This document shows positions 33,055 through 41,935 of a DNA stretch of 64,000 bases, in pieces (positions within the stretch are counted from its first letter, which is position 1; each line of letters begins with the position of its first letter). Below the pieces are notes generated by a model. It ran no database searches, had not been told where the DNA came from, and saw only the letters and a program-made list of their open reading frames with translations. Source of the stretch: an uncultured Lachnospiraceae bacterium (lineage in GTDB: Bacteria; Bacillota; Clostridia; Lachnospirales; Lachnospiraceae). A program made the translations under genes and the position numbers. Location of the stretch: the NCBI GenBank assembly GCA_910578645.1, contig CAJTQI010000001.1:310001-374000 (forward strand). The letters run 5' to 3'.

Positions 33055-35478
33055 TTAATCTACTCTTAATATCATCTCCAGAATCCTTTTCGCGCATAGA
33101 GTAATCTCTTCTTTGGAAATAAATCCCTTCTCCAACGCTTCTTTTACCCGCTCAGGATATCCGGTGGCCATCTTGACGTCATTTCCTGCTTTTGCCTCCC
33201 TGTAATGCTCGCCGCATGTCCACCAATCTGTCGTCACGATACCTTCATAGCCCCACTCATCCCGGAGAATACCTGTCAAAAGTTCCTTATTTTCGGAAGC
33301 CTGTACACCGTTTATCAGATTGTAGGAACTCATCAGCGTATAAGGCTGCGACTCTTTGACAATGATTTCAAAGGCTCTCAGATAAATTTCCCGCAACGCC
33401 CGTTCCGATACACGGGAATCAGACGACTTCCTGTTCGTCTCTTTATTATTGCAGGCAAAATGCTTCACGCTTGCGCCCACCTGTTGGGACTGTATTCCAC
33501 GTACCATGGCGGCGCCTATTTTACCGGCTACCAGAGGGTCTTCCGAATAATATTCAAAATTTCTTCCACACAGAGGGCTTCTGTGGATATTGACAGCAGG
33601 CGTAAGCCATATGCCGATATTATTTTCCTTCACTTCCTTCGCTCCGGCGGCCCCCACTTTTTCCACCAGTTCATCATCCCAGCTACATGCCAAAAGCGTA
33701 GCGCATGGCCAGGCGGTGGTTGTCACGCCACATTTCGGGTGAATGCGAAGACCTGCAGGCCCATCGGCAGTCATAATATTAGGAACACCGTAAACGGGAA
33801 GATTTCCCATTCCGTAAGTATTGGCAACTCCCACATTAGGCTGTCCTCCAAGCAGACAAATCAAGTCATCTTCCGAGAGCTGTTCCATAAACTTTTCTAA
33901 AGAAATCTTTCCTTCCGCCACATCCAACAGGTAGTAACTTCCCCCGTCTTCCGGTTTTCTCTCTTCCCTTATCCGTCTTTCCTGCCCCCGCACAGCGGGC
34001 ATGACTCCTTCCAGAGTCTGCTTATTCTGCCTCTCTAATCCTTCTTCTTCCTCCCTTTCACGAAGAGGTAATTTTTCAAAAGAACCGTCTGCCTTCATTC
34101 TTTCACAAAGTTTGTAAGGAGCACACTTTGTGCTTAACTGACTTACGACTGTCATTTTCTCTACCAAATAAGAAAAGTCCAGTTTTTTTACATTCCGTAC
34201 ACTGTTACCTACATAAAAATGATAATAACCCGGCTCTAAAATATACGCTGAGGAACATATTTTACCTAAATCATCATAAGATGACATCCGGGAAACCGGA
34301 AACAAAAGATGGAAAATCTGTTCTTCTTCCGGCTCTAATAATTTTGTTTTCTGGTAAGCTGCCAATACTTTTTCCGGTTTACCTAATTTACCTTGAGGAG
34401 CGCTATAATATACTTGAACCACTTCCCGCCCCGGAACCTTTCCGATGTTGGCTGCTTTCGCAAGGATACATATATTGCTCTGGTTTTCCCTGATATCCAA
34501 TACCTCTATGGAAAATTGCGTATAAGAAAGTCCGAAACCGAAAGGATAATTTACCTTATCCCCGGCACCCGGAATTGTCTCAAAATAACGGTAACCTACA
34601 TAGATATCTTCCTTATAATCCACATAATCCCAAGACTCGTGAAATCCTTGTGTGGAAGGATAGTCATCCAGACCGGCCGCAAAAGTATCCGTCAGTTTTC
34701 CGGAAGGATTTACATCGCCACAAAGCACATCGGCCATGGCAAGGCCGCCCTCCATTCCTCCCTGCCATGCCATTAACACGGAAGAAATACTACTGCAATC
34801 TTTAAACCAACTGCTATCTACGACTCCTCCCACATTCATCACCACAATAACATTGGCAAAATTCTGCTTAACAGTTTCTACCAATTCCATTTCACTGTTT
34901 GTCAGATTAAAATCACCGTTCTCAAAAATTTGAGCACTAAGTTTCATATGTTTCGCGGCATAATCTAATGGGTCGAAATTCTCTCCTATTTCACATTTTC
35001 TGTCCCATCCTTCACCTGAAAACCTGCTGATTGCAATGACTGCCGTATCTGTGAATGCCTTCGCCCGCTCCAAAAGTCCACCCGGCAGTTTAGGCTCTCT
35101 TGTCATTCCAGGTTCAGCGCCCTCTTTATATTGCTCTTTGACATTGTCCTCATAAAATCCCGACAGTTCATGGAAAAGAGAAACTTTCCCTTCTTTCTCC
35201 TTAATTTTCATTCCTTCATATAAATTACGGATGTAATCTACCGTCACATCCCCGCTTCCTCCTCCGCCTTTGACATAATCGATGCTTCCTTTGCCAAAAA
35301 GAGCTACCTTACCGTTCTTCTTCAACGGAAGGCACTGGTTTTCATTTTTCAGTAAAACCATTCCTTCCCCTGCCGCTTTCCTGGACAACTCTATATGTTC
35401 CTTACATCCTGTCACACGCCTTGCGTCTTCCCCAAGTCCAATACCTGGCTGATAGAAGCTTCTCTGCCATTTACCCAT
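33055..35478 (-). CDS. Family 3 beta-glucosidase with circularly permuted domains
   Basis: Cytoplasmic glycosidase of 807 aa (no signal peptide). The usual GH3 order is reversed: the C-terminal alpha/beta domain comes first (AAGEGMVLLKNENQCLPL, MNVGGVVDSSWF, to about residue 310), then a fibronectin-III-like part (about 320-430), and the TIM barrel last (about 535-807). In the barrel GPAGLRIH, VKHFACNN and the nucleophile Asp751 in GIVTTDWW are visible. Such permuted enzymes are known from Ruminococcus and Butyrivibrio. It is preceded 50 bp upstream by the aldo/keto reductase, probably one transcript. Confidence 0.93.
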   Translation of the reverse strand: MGKWQRSFYQPGIGLGEDARRVTGCKEHIELSRKAAGEGMVLLKNENQCLPLKKNGKVALFGKGSIDYVKGGGGSGDVTVDYIRNLYEGMKIKEKEGKVSLFHELSGFYEDNVKEQYKEGAEPGMTREPKLPGGLLERAKAFTDTAVIAISRFSGEGWDRKCEIGENFDPLDYAAKHMKLSAQIFENGDFNLTNSEMELVETVKQNFANVIVVMNVGGVVDSSWFKDCSSISSVLMAWQGGMEGGLAMADVLCGDVNPSGKLTDTFAAGLDDYPSTQGFHESWDYVDYKEDIYVGYRYFETIPGAGDKVNYPFGFGLSYTQFSIEVLDIRENQSNICILAKAANIGKVPGREVVQVYYSAPQGKLGKPEKVLAAYQKTKLLEPEEEQIFHLLFPVSRMSSYDDLGKICSSAYILEPGYYHFYVGNSVRNVKKLDFSYLVEKMTVVSQLSTKCAPYKLCERMKADGSFEKLPLREREEEEGLERQNKQTLEGVMPAVRGQERRIREERKPEDGGSYYLLDVAEGKISLEKFMEQLSEDDLICLLGGQPNVGVANTYGMGNLPVYGVPNIMTADGPAGLRIHPKCGVTTTAWPCATLLACSWDDELVEKVGAAGAKEVKENNIGIWLTPAVNIHRSPLCGRNFEYYSEDPLVAGKIGAAMVRGIQSQQVGASVKHFACNNKETNRKSSDSRVSERALREIYLRAFEIIVKESQPYTLMSSYNLINGVQASENKELLTGILRDEWGYEGIVTTDWWTCGEHYREAKAGNDVKMATGYPERVKEALEKGFISKEEITLCAKRILEMILRVD

Positions 35479-35528
35479 GGTTTATCTTTGATTGAGAATT
35501 ATATTTTTCAATCTTTCCTCCTGTTATT

Positions 35529-36674
35529 TTATGAAAATAATTCTTTTGCTTTCTCCATTCTCTCAACAATCGGCACCTGGAACGGACATCTGCTTTCACA
35601 TCCTCTACATCCAACGCAATCCGACGCATTTGCTTTCAGTTGTCCGTAATGGGCACGAACCGTTCCCGGTATTTCTTCCTGCATCGTTGCCAAATCATAT
35701 AGTTTATTGACCATCGCAATATCTATCTTAACCGGACACGGCGCGCAATGTCCGCAGTATGTACACTGTCCGGTGGAAAAAGGATGATAAGGGGCAGAAG
35801 CTAAAACACCCGCATAATCTTTTTCTTCTTCTGAAGCCGTCTCATATGCCACCGCCTCAATGACATGCTGTGGACAGTCAAACCCTACCATCACGGAAGC
35901 TACCGCCGGACGAGTCAAAGCATAATGCAGACATTGTACCGGCGTTAAGGCAACCCCGAAGGGCGAAGTATCCGCCTGGAACAGACGTCCTCCCGCGTAT
36001 CCTTTCATTACGGTAATACCTACTCCGTTTTTCTCACAAATTTTATACAATTCCTCTCTTTCCGGTGCAATACCGCAAAGATTTTCATCGTATTTCTCAA
36101 CAAAGTATTGGTCTATATCAGAGATTGGCGGAAGCATGTCGAAAGCCGGATTGACACTGAACAAAATCATTTCAATCTCACCCTGGCAGGCTGCAAGTTT
36201 CGCTGTCTCCGGATTATGGGAACTCATTCCTATATGCCGAATTTTCCCTTCTTTTTTCAGTTGACGGACATATTCCATAAACTCCCCGTTTATCACCCGG
36301 TTAAACTCTTCTTCATTATCTATAAAATGAATCATTCCAAGGTCGATATAATCCGTCTGGAGCTGCGTCAAAAGGTCTTCAAACGCAGGCTTTACTTTAT
36401 CCAAATCCCGGGACCTGACGTACTGTCCATTTTCCCAAGTAGAACCGATATGTCCCTGAATCATCCATTTTTCACGTCTGCCTTTCAGCGCCAGCCCAAT
36501 ATTGCTCCGGACATTTGGTTCTGACATCCAACAGTCTAATATATTAATTCCTTCCTTTTCACAGGCATCGATAACATCCTTTACTTCTTGTGTGTTATGA
36601 CGTTCCAACCACTCGCCTCCCAGGCCGACTTCACTGACTGTCAGCCCTGTTTTCCCCAATTTTCTATACCTCAT
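35529..36674 (-). CDS. Aldo/keto reductase with C-terminal 4Fe-4S domain
   Basis: A 381-residue oxidoreductase. The N-terminal TIM barrel has MRYRKLGKTGLTVSEVGLGG and the catalytic-region segments GINILDC and DLGMIHFIDN; the C-terminal 90 residues carry CTYCGHCAPCP and CVGCRGCESRCP, a two-cluster ferredoxin fold. Family members are NAD(P)H-linked or ferredoxin-linked reductases of anaerobes with mostly unknown substrates. It has its own promoter at 36748-36776 and precedes the GH3 enzyme. Confidence 0.92.
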   Translation of the reverse strand: MRYRKLGKTGLTVSEVGLGGEWLERHNTQEVKDVIDACEKEGINILDCWMSEPNVRSNIGLALKGRREKWMIQGHIGSTWENGQYVRSRDLDKVKPAFEDLLTQLQTDYIDLGMIHFIDNEEEFNRVINGEFMEYVRQLKKEGKIRHIGMSSHNPETAKLAACQGEIEMILFSVNPAFDMLPPISDIDQYFVEKYDENLCGIAPEREELYKICEKNGVGITVMKGYAGGRLFQADTSPFGVALTPVQCLHYALTRPAVASVMVGFDCPQHVIEAVAYETASEEEKDYAGVLASAPYHPFSTGQCTYCGHCAPCPVKIDIAMVNKLYDLATMQEEIPGTVRAHYGQLKANASDCVGCRGCESRCPFQVPIVERMEKAKELFS

Positions 36675-36747
36675 ATATTGTCCTCCTTTAAGATGAATCC
36701 CTTCCTACTGTATTTTTCAACAGCTTATACATGAATTTGTTAAATTA

Positions 36748-36776
36748 ATTATAATGGCTGTAATAATTATTATCAA
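36748..36776 (-). promoter_or_regulatory. Promoter of the aldo/keto reductase-GH3 unit
   Basis: On the minus strand TTGATA, a 17-bp spacer and TATAAT lie 74 bp upstream of the reductase start. Confidence 0.7.
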
Positions 36777-37036
36777 TTGCTTTGACAATATCTTTTTTGT
36801 CCAAAAAACGAAAAAAACATCTGCTAACCTGTAAGAAAATATGTGTTATTTTCTCCCCCTCTATAAAACTAAAATTATTGATAAAAAATAATTTTTTATT
36901 GATTCACAATAAATTTTTATTGATTTTTATTTTAACAGATGCTATAGTATTTTTACAGAAATTGTAAACGAAAGAAATCTATAACTCAAATAACCTTACG
37001 GAAATAAAAATTTACAGGTAGAAAGGGCTCGTACAC
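36777..37036 (+). promoter_or_regulatory. AT-rich control region with three phased TTATTGAT repeats and a promoter
   Basis: TTATTGAT occurs at 36875-36882, 36896-36903 and 36917-36924, an exact 21-bp period (two helical turns). The third overlaps the -35 of a promoter: TTGATT (36920-36925), 17 bp, TATAGT (36943-36948), which would drive the DUF2975/XRE genes. A short open frame through this AT-rich stretch has no ribosome site and is not a gene. Confidence 0.65.
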
Positions 37037-37483
37037 ATGAAAGATAAATTGACTCTGTTTACTAAGTTTTTACTGGATTTCATGTTTTACTCAGGAATTG
37101 TTGTAATCGCAACGCTTCCATTTAGTTTCAGACTTTATGGAAAGTACAATACTTATTTTGCAAATAACTACTACTCTCTTTGTGTTATTTTTATATTATC
37201 CGGAATTTTTGCGATTTTAATTATCATGCAGCTTCGCAAAATGTTCCGCACCGTCATCAACGATGACTGTTTTATAAAAGAGAATGTGGTAAGTCTTGAG
37301 AAAATGAGTATTTACAGCTTTTTTATTGCAGTAATTACAGCATGCCGTCTTTTTATCTATCTTACTCCGGCAGTTCTTATCATTATACTTGTATTCGTGA
37401 TTGCCGGATTATTCAGCAAAGTACTTGCAGGTATCTTCGACAAAGCTGTCACATATAAGCAGGAGAATGACTTGACAATTTGA
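37037..37483 (+). CDS. DUF2975 membrane protein
   Basis: A 148-aa protein with four predicted membrane helices (about residues 13-33, 45-67, 92-112, 115-135) and the FRTVINDDCFIKENVVSLEKM loop typical of DUF2975. AAAGGG precedes the ATG. Genes of this family are commonly paired with a small XRE regulator like the one 51 bp downstream. The pair's function is unknown; membrane control of the regulator is possible (inference). Confidence 0.82.
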   Translation: MKDKLTLFTKFLLDFMFYSGIVVIATLPFSFRLYGKYNTYFANNYYSLCVIFILSGIFAILIIMQLRKMFRTVINDDCFIKENVVSLEKMSIYSFFIAVITACRLFIYLTPAVLIIILVFVIAGLFSKVLAGIFDKAVTYKQENDLTI

Positions 37484-37534
37484 TATGAATACAAGGGAAG
37501 ATAAAAAGTACATTTTTTAAAAGGAGGCCATAAT

Positions 37535-37765
37535 ATGGCAATCATTATTAATTTGGACGTGATGATGGCAATGCGCAAGAAAGGGCTGACCGAGTTGGCA
37601 GGAGAAATCGACCTCACCCTTGCGAATTTATCCATCTTAAAAAATAATAAGGCAAAAGCTATCCGTCTCTCCACTTTAAATGAAATCTGCAAGGCCTTGG
37701 AATGTCAGCCAGGCGACCTTTTGCAGTATGTAGAAGACGAAAATACTTCGGAAAATGAAGATTAA
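37535..37765 (+). CDS. Small XRE/Cro-type regulator (YozG-like)
   Basis: A 76-aa DNA-binding protein made almost only of one helix-turn-helix (MMAMRKKGLTELAGEIDLTLANLSILKNNKAKAIRLSTLNEICKALECQPGDLL), with an acidic tail. An AAAGGAGG ribosome site precedes it. It is paired with DUF2975 and is a candidate binder of the three TTATTGAT repeats upstream (inference). Confidence 0.9.
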   Translation: MAIIINLDVMMAMRKKGLTELAGEIDLTLANLSILKNNKAKAIRLSTLNEICKALECQPGDLLQYVEDENTSENED

Positions 37766-37864
37766 GTTATGGTTGAAATTTTAATTTTTAATTGCAGAAA
37801 TGAAGTTAAAAATGAATCTAAGAACAACGGAAAACAGCATATGAATAAAAGAAAGGAGTTTCCT

Positions 37865-39580
37865 ATGGAACCAATCAAAGAACAAACAAACGTCACCTCA
37901 AACCAGACAGCACCTCAAAAGACAAATAACGATAAGTCCCCTTACAACAATAGCCCTTACACAAACAATCCTTATACAAATAATCCTTATACGCAGCCTG
38001 TATCTTACGAGAGCAAAAAAGAGGATACTGCCTATACAAAGAGATTAAAAGCTAATTTTCCTTTCTTTGGTATCGGAAGTCTTCTCTATGCCATATTTTA
38101 TACTTTTTGTTTATATAAAAATACATCCGGTATTACCTACCCTTTTTTCGTCACAGGAACCCTTTGCTATTTCTTCTTCTCTATGAAAAAGTTAGGGGTT
38201 CCATACAAAAAAGACAGCATTTTTTACATGATTAGTATACTGTTTCTTGGCATTTCCAACTGCCTTACCAATTCAAAACAAATATTGTTTATAAACAAAT
38301 GTGGTCTTTTTATCCTTTTCTTTATACTAATTATACACACAATGTACCATGACAAGGAATGGAATCTGCCTAAATATTTTAGCTCCATTTGCCAGACAAT
38401 AGGTACAATATTTGTTTCCGTTTTCCGTCCGCTAAGTGATATGGTTTCTTATGTTGACTCCACAAGACATGAGAAAAAAGGTAAAAAAAGTTACTTGATT
38501 CCGGTACTGGCAGGCATCGCAATCACCATACCGATACTTCTTATCGTAACTGTCCTGCTTGCCAGTGCCGACGCCGTATTTTTAAGCATTATAAATAATA
38601 TATTGGATGCCTTAAACTTTATGACGCTTTTTGAGCTTTTGTTTCTGACAATATTGGTATTCTTCTTCTCTTATGCTGTCTACGCGACACTTTGTATGAA
38701 AAATATAAAAGAAGAAGTTACCGACCACAGGACTTCTGAACCGATTATAGCCATTATTGTAACAACGGCGCTTTCTATTCTTTACTTAATGTTTAGCGTT
38801 ATCCAGATTTTGTATCTTTTTGTCGGAAATATGAAACTTCCGAAGGGATATACTTATTCCCAGTACGCAAGGGAAGGATTTTTTCAATTGTTAACCGTAT
38901 GTATATTGAATCTTTTTATCGTACTTGTCTGCCTTTATTTTTTCCGGGAGAACATCGTGCTTAAAATTGTTCTGACAATCATGAGTGGATGCACTTTTAT
39001 AATGATTTTATCCAGTTCATTGCGGATGTTAATGTATATCAGCCGATATAACCTGACATTTTTACGGATACTTGTTCTTTGGTCCTTAGCTGTTATTTTT
39101 CTCTTAATGGCTGGTGTGACGGCTTCCATTTATATGGGAAAATTTCCGCTCTTTACTTACAGTACAGTTATTGTCACTTTGTTTTACCTTGTGCTTTCCT
39201 TCTCACGTCCGGATTATTGGATTGCCAGATATAACTTGAATCCCTTTCATCTGGAATACTTAGACGATTATGATACATTAGACAATAAAAAATATTTATG
39301 TACTTTATCTGCAGATGCTGCTCCCATTCTTTTGAATAAAAAATATAATCCCTATCTCCAGTCGGCGTCCGACTATCTGGATACAGACAATGCACTGGAA
39401 AATTGGGATTACACATTAAGATATTATGAACAAGATGAAGATAACAGTATTCTTGACGGACTTACATGGTTCCATGGATATTATGAAGATATGCAGATTC
39501 TTTCAGAAAATATGCATATACGGAATTTTAATTTTTCCGTATATCATGCGAAGAAATATCTTCTTCCTTCATCTCCTTAA
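37865..39580 (+). CDS. Polytopic membrane protein, DUF4173/DUF4153-like
   Basis: A 571-aa protein. The first 55 residues are soluble and low in complexity, with repeated SPYTNNPYTNNPYTQP. About ten to twelve membrane helices follow (about 65-450) and then a hydrophilic C-terminal part (YCTLSADAAP-like region, RYYEQDEDNS). The ATG at 37865 was chosen for the AAAGGAG site; the frame upstream has no initiation signal. It follows the XRE gene by 99 bp. Its last 53 bp overlap the convergent MATE gene. The family name is from overall look only, and function is unknown. Confidence 0.7.
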   Translation: MEPIKEQTNVTSNQTAPQKTNNDKSPYNNSPYTNNPYTNNPYTQPVSYESKKEDTAYTKRLKANFPFFGIGSLLYAIFYTFCLYKNTSGITYPFFVTGTLCYFFFSMKKLGVPYKKDSIFYMISILFLGISNCLTNSKQILFINKCGLFILFFILIIHTMYHDKEWNLPKYFSSICQTIGTIFVSVFRPLSDMVSYVDSTRHEKKGKKSYLIPVLAGIAITIPILLIVTVLLASADAVFLSIINNILDALNFMTLFELLFLTILVFFFSYAVYATLCMKNIKEEVTDHRTSEPIIAIIVTTALSILYLMFSVIQILYLFVGNMKLPKGYTYSQYAREGFFQLLTVCILNLFIVLVCLYFFRENIVLKIVLTIMSGCTFIMILSSSLRMLMYISRYNLTFLRILVLWSLAVIFLLMAGVTASIYMGKFPLFTYSTVIVTLFYLVLSFSRPDYWIARYNLNPFHLEYLDDYDTLDNKKYLCTLSADAAPILLNKKYNPYLQSASDYLDTDNALENWDYTLRYYEQDEDNSILDGLTWFHGYYEDMQILSENMHIRNFNFSVYHAKKYLLPSSP

Positions 39581-40919
39581 TCACACTCATTCCAATTGGG
39601 ATAGATACTGTGAGGGCAAATACATCCGAAACAGCCTGACATACTTCCACACCTGTGAGGCCGAAGAAATATGGAAGAATTGCAATCAACGGCAGAAAAA
39701 ATATTCCTTGCCTGGCCGATGACACAATGGAAGCCTTAACCCCTTTTCCGATAGACTGCAGCATCATATTACACATAATAATCCATGCGCTTAAAGGAAA
39801 AGCAATCACAGAATAACGCAGCGCCGCAGTACCGACAGAAATAACATCCAAATCCCCTTTACGGAACACTGTCACAAGCTGCGGCGCAAAAATGTAAACT
39901 ACAACCGCTAAACCAACAAGAACCATAAATGAAAATTTCACACAAAACCAATAAGCTTCCAACACTCTCTTATACTTTCCTGCCCCATAATTAAAACCGC
40001 ACACAGGCTGGAATCCCTGGCCGAATCCAATAAGTGCAGAGTTGGCAAACATCATAATCCTTGACACAATAGACATCCCTGCAATGGCTGCATCTCCGTA
40101 TACGCTGGCTGCATGATTTAGACAAATCGTAGCAACACTAGCAAGTCCCTGCCTAAATAACGCTGGTATTCCTCCTCTTATAATTTCCTTATAGAAATGT
40201 ATACTCGGTTTAAAATTACTGAAACGAATCTGTATGTTACCACCCTGCCTGACCATAATAAGGAGAAGTATGAAACTTAAATACTGGCTAAGAGTCGTGG
40301 CAAGGGCTGCCCCTGCAATCCCCATACCGCATACAAAAATAAGAACAGGGTCCAATATAATGTTAATGACTGCCCCCGATACAATCCCAACCATCGCATA
40401 GAACGCGCTTCCCTGGAAACGCATCTGATTATTCAGCACAAGAGATGCAGTCATTGCCGGCGCTCCAAAAAGAATAATCCTCAAATAAGCCACCGTATAA
40501 GGCTGTATGGTAGGTGTGGAGCCAAGCGCATAAGAAAGGGGAGCGATAAAAAGCAAACATCCTGCCATAATCAAGGCACCTGCAAAAAAGGATGTAAAAA
40601 ATCCGACAGAGGACATCTGTTCGGCTTCTTCTACATTCCCTGCACCTAATTTTCTGGAAATATAATTACCGGAGCCATGCCCAAACAAGAACCCTACCGC
40701 CTGTATAATTGCCATCAATGAAAATGCTACTCCCACTGCCGCGGTAGACTGTGTATTCAGTTTTCCCACAAAAAAGGTATCTGCCATATTATAAAAAGAA
40801 GTCACTAACATACTCAGAATTGTGGGAACCGCAAGCGTACACACTAACTTCTTTACCGGTTCTTGTGTCATATATATTCTTTTTTCTTCCGCACTGGTAA
40901 ATTTCATATCAATAACCAT
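39528..40919 (-). CDS. MATE-family efflux transporter
   Basis: Na+ or H+ driven multidrug/metabolite exporter of 463 aa with twelve predicted helices. Typical blocks are TLAVPTILSMLVTSFYNMADTFFVG (first helix), GFLFGHGSGNYISRKLGAGN and NSALIGFGQGFQPVCGFNYGAG in the second half. The start is uncertain between 40919 and an ATG four codons later. A TTGAAA-17-TATACT promoter lies at 40999-41027. Its 3' end overlaps the convergent DUF4173-like gene by 53 bp. Confidence 0.94.
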   Translation of the reverse strand: MVIDMKFTSAEEKRIYMTQEPVKKLVCTLAVPTILSMLVTSFYNMADTFFVGKLNTQSTAAVGVAFSLMAIIQAVGFLFGHGSGNYISRKLGAGNVEEAEQMSSVGFFTSFFAGALIMAGCLLFIAPLSYALGSTPTIQPYTVAYLRIILFGAPAMTASLVLNNQMRFQGSAFYAMVGIVSGAVINIILDPVLIFVCGMGIAGAALATTLSQYLSFILLLIMVRQGGNIQIRFSNFKPSIHFYKEIIRGGIPALFRQGLASVATICLNHAASVYGDAAIAGMSIVSRIMMFANSALIGFGQGFQPVCGFNYGAGKYKRVLEAYWFCVKFSFMVLVGLAVVVYIFAPQLVTVFRKGDLDVISVGTAALRYSVIAFPLSAWIIMCNMMLQSIGKGVKASIVSSARQGIFFLPLIAILPYFFGLTGVEVCQAVSDVFALTVSIPIGMSVIKEMKEEDISSHDIRKN

Positions 40920-40998
40920 GCCTTTCTATACCTGCAAATTCAAGTATAAACAAATCAATCTCTTTTTTCCTACCCTGATAATTTTTTATCTTTATCCA

Positions 40999-41027
40999 AG
41001 TATAACGGTAACAGGCAACTTTTTCAA
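40999..41027 (-). promoter_or_regulatory. Promoter of the MATE gene
   Basis: TTGAAA, a 17-bp spacer and TATACT on the minus strand, about 80 bp before the start. Confidence 0.7.
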
Positions 41028-41128
41028 TGTAGTACAATTATAAATAATTTAATAAAAGTAATCACATATACATATTTATAAATATTCCGCACATACTATC
41101 TTTAATCCATACCAGAAAGGAATCCTCT

Positions 41129-41731
41129 ATGAACCCTAAAGCATTATTTCAATTATCTTATGGCTTATATGTAGTCTCGACAAAACACGAGAAGAAAATG
41201 AACGGCTGTATCATCAACACAGTCACGCAGGTAACAGACAACCCGAAACAAATCGTCGTCGCCATCAATAAAGAAAACCTCACCTGTGAACTAATCGAAA
41301 AATCAGGAAAATTATCTGTCTCCGTATTGTCAGAGACGGCGCCTTTTTCTCTCTTTCAGCATTTCGGCTTTCAAAGCGGCAGAAATAGTGATAAATTTGT
41401 GGACATTCCTTTTTCCATGACGGCACAGGAACTTCCGTATCTGACCAACCATACGACAGCTTACCTGGATTGTAAAGTGGTAAACAGTTTCGATTTCGGA
41501 ACTCATATGCTTTTCCTGGCCTCAGTAGTAGACTGTGACATCCTGTCCGGAGAAAAGGCAATGACTTATTCTTTCTATCATGAATTTGTCAAACCTCAAC
41601 CGGAAGCCGTCTCCGCCAAGGGATGGCGCTGCGTAGTCTGTGGCTATGTCTATGAAGGAGAAGAACTTCCACCTGACTTTATATGTCCCTGGTGCAAACA
41701 TGGCGTAGAAGATTTTGAGAAAATAATGTAA
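41129..41731 (+). CDS. Flavin reductase-rubredoxin fusion (high-molecular-weight rubredoxin)
   Basis: A 200-aa redox protein. Residues 1 to about 150 form an FMN-binding flavin-reductase-like domain (ALFQLSYGLYVVSTKHE, NGCIINTVTQVTDNP). Residues about 165-200 are a rubredoxin: CVVCGYVYEGEELPPDFICPWCKHG, with both Cys-x-x-Cys pairs for iron. Such fusions (Hrb in Moorella) pass electrons from NADH to flavodiiron proteins for oxygen or nitric oxide detoxification. AAAGGAATCC precedes the ATG and a terminator follows directly. No flavodiiron gene is in view. Confidence 0.93.
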   Translation: MNPKALFQLSYGLYVVSTKHEKKMNGCIINTVTQVTDNPKQIVVAINKENLTCELIEKSGKLSVSVLSETAPFSLFQHFGFQSGRNSDKFVDIPFSMTAQELPYLTNHTTAYLDCKVVNSFDFGTHMLFLASVVDCDILSGEKAMTYSFYHEFVKPQPEAVSAKGWRCVVCGYVYEGEELPPDFICPWCKHGVEDFEKIM

Positions 41732-41767
41732 AAAGAGCGGAATATGTTTCGCTCTTTTATTTTTTTG
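41731..41767 (+). terminator. Terminator after the rubredoxin fusion gene
   Basis: The stem AAAAGAGCG/CGCTCTTTT overlaps the end of the stop codon and is followed by ATTTTTTT. Confidence 0.88.
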
Positions 41768-41935
41768 CCCTAATTATTGCAGTGCAACCACAAATTTACA
41801 TCAAAAAACTTAAAAGCAACACAAAAGTGATAGAATTAACATGGATGTTTTACTAAAATACAAGATAGTTATTGACAGTCATTAACACATAAAACACCAA
41901 TAATGATTTTTTAACTGCAAGAAATGGAGGAGAAA

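Noticed and set aside
36782..36967. Possible 61-codon open frame before the DUF2975 gene
   Set aside because: No ribosome-binding site, extreme A/T-driven composition, and it covers the promoter and repeat region.
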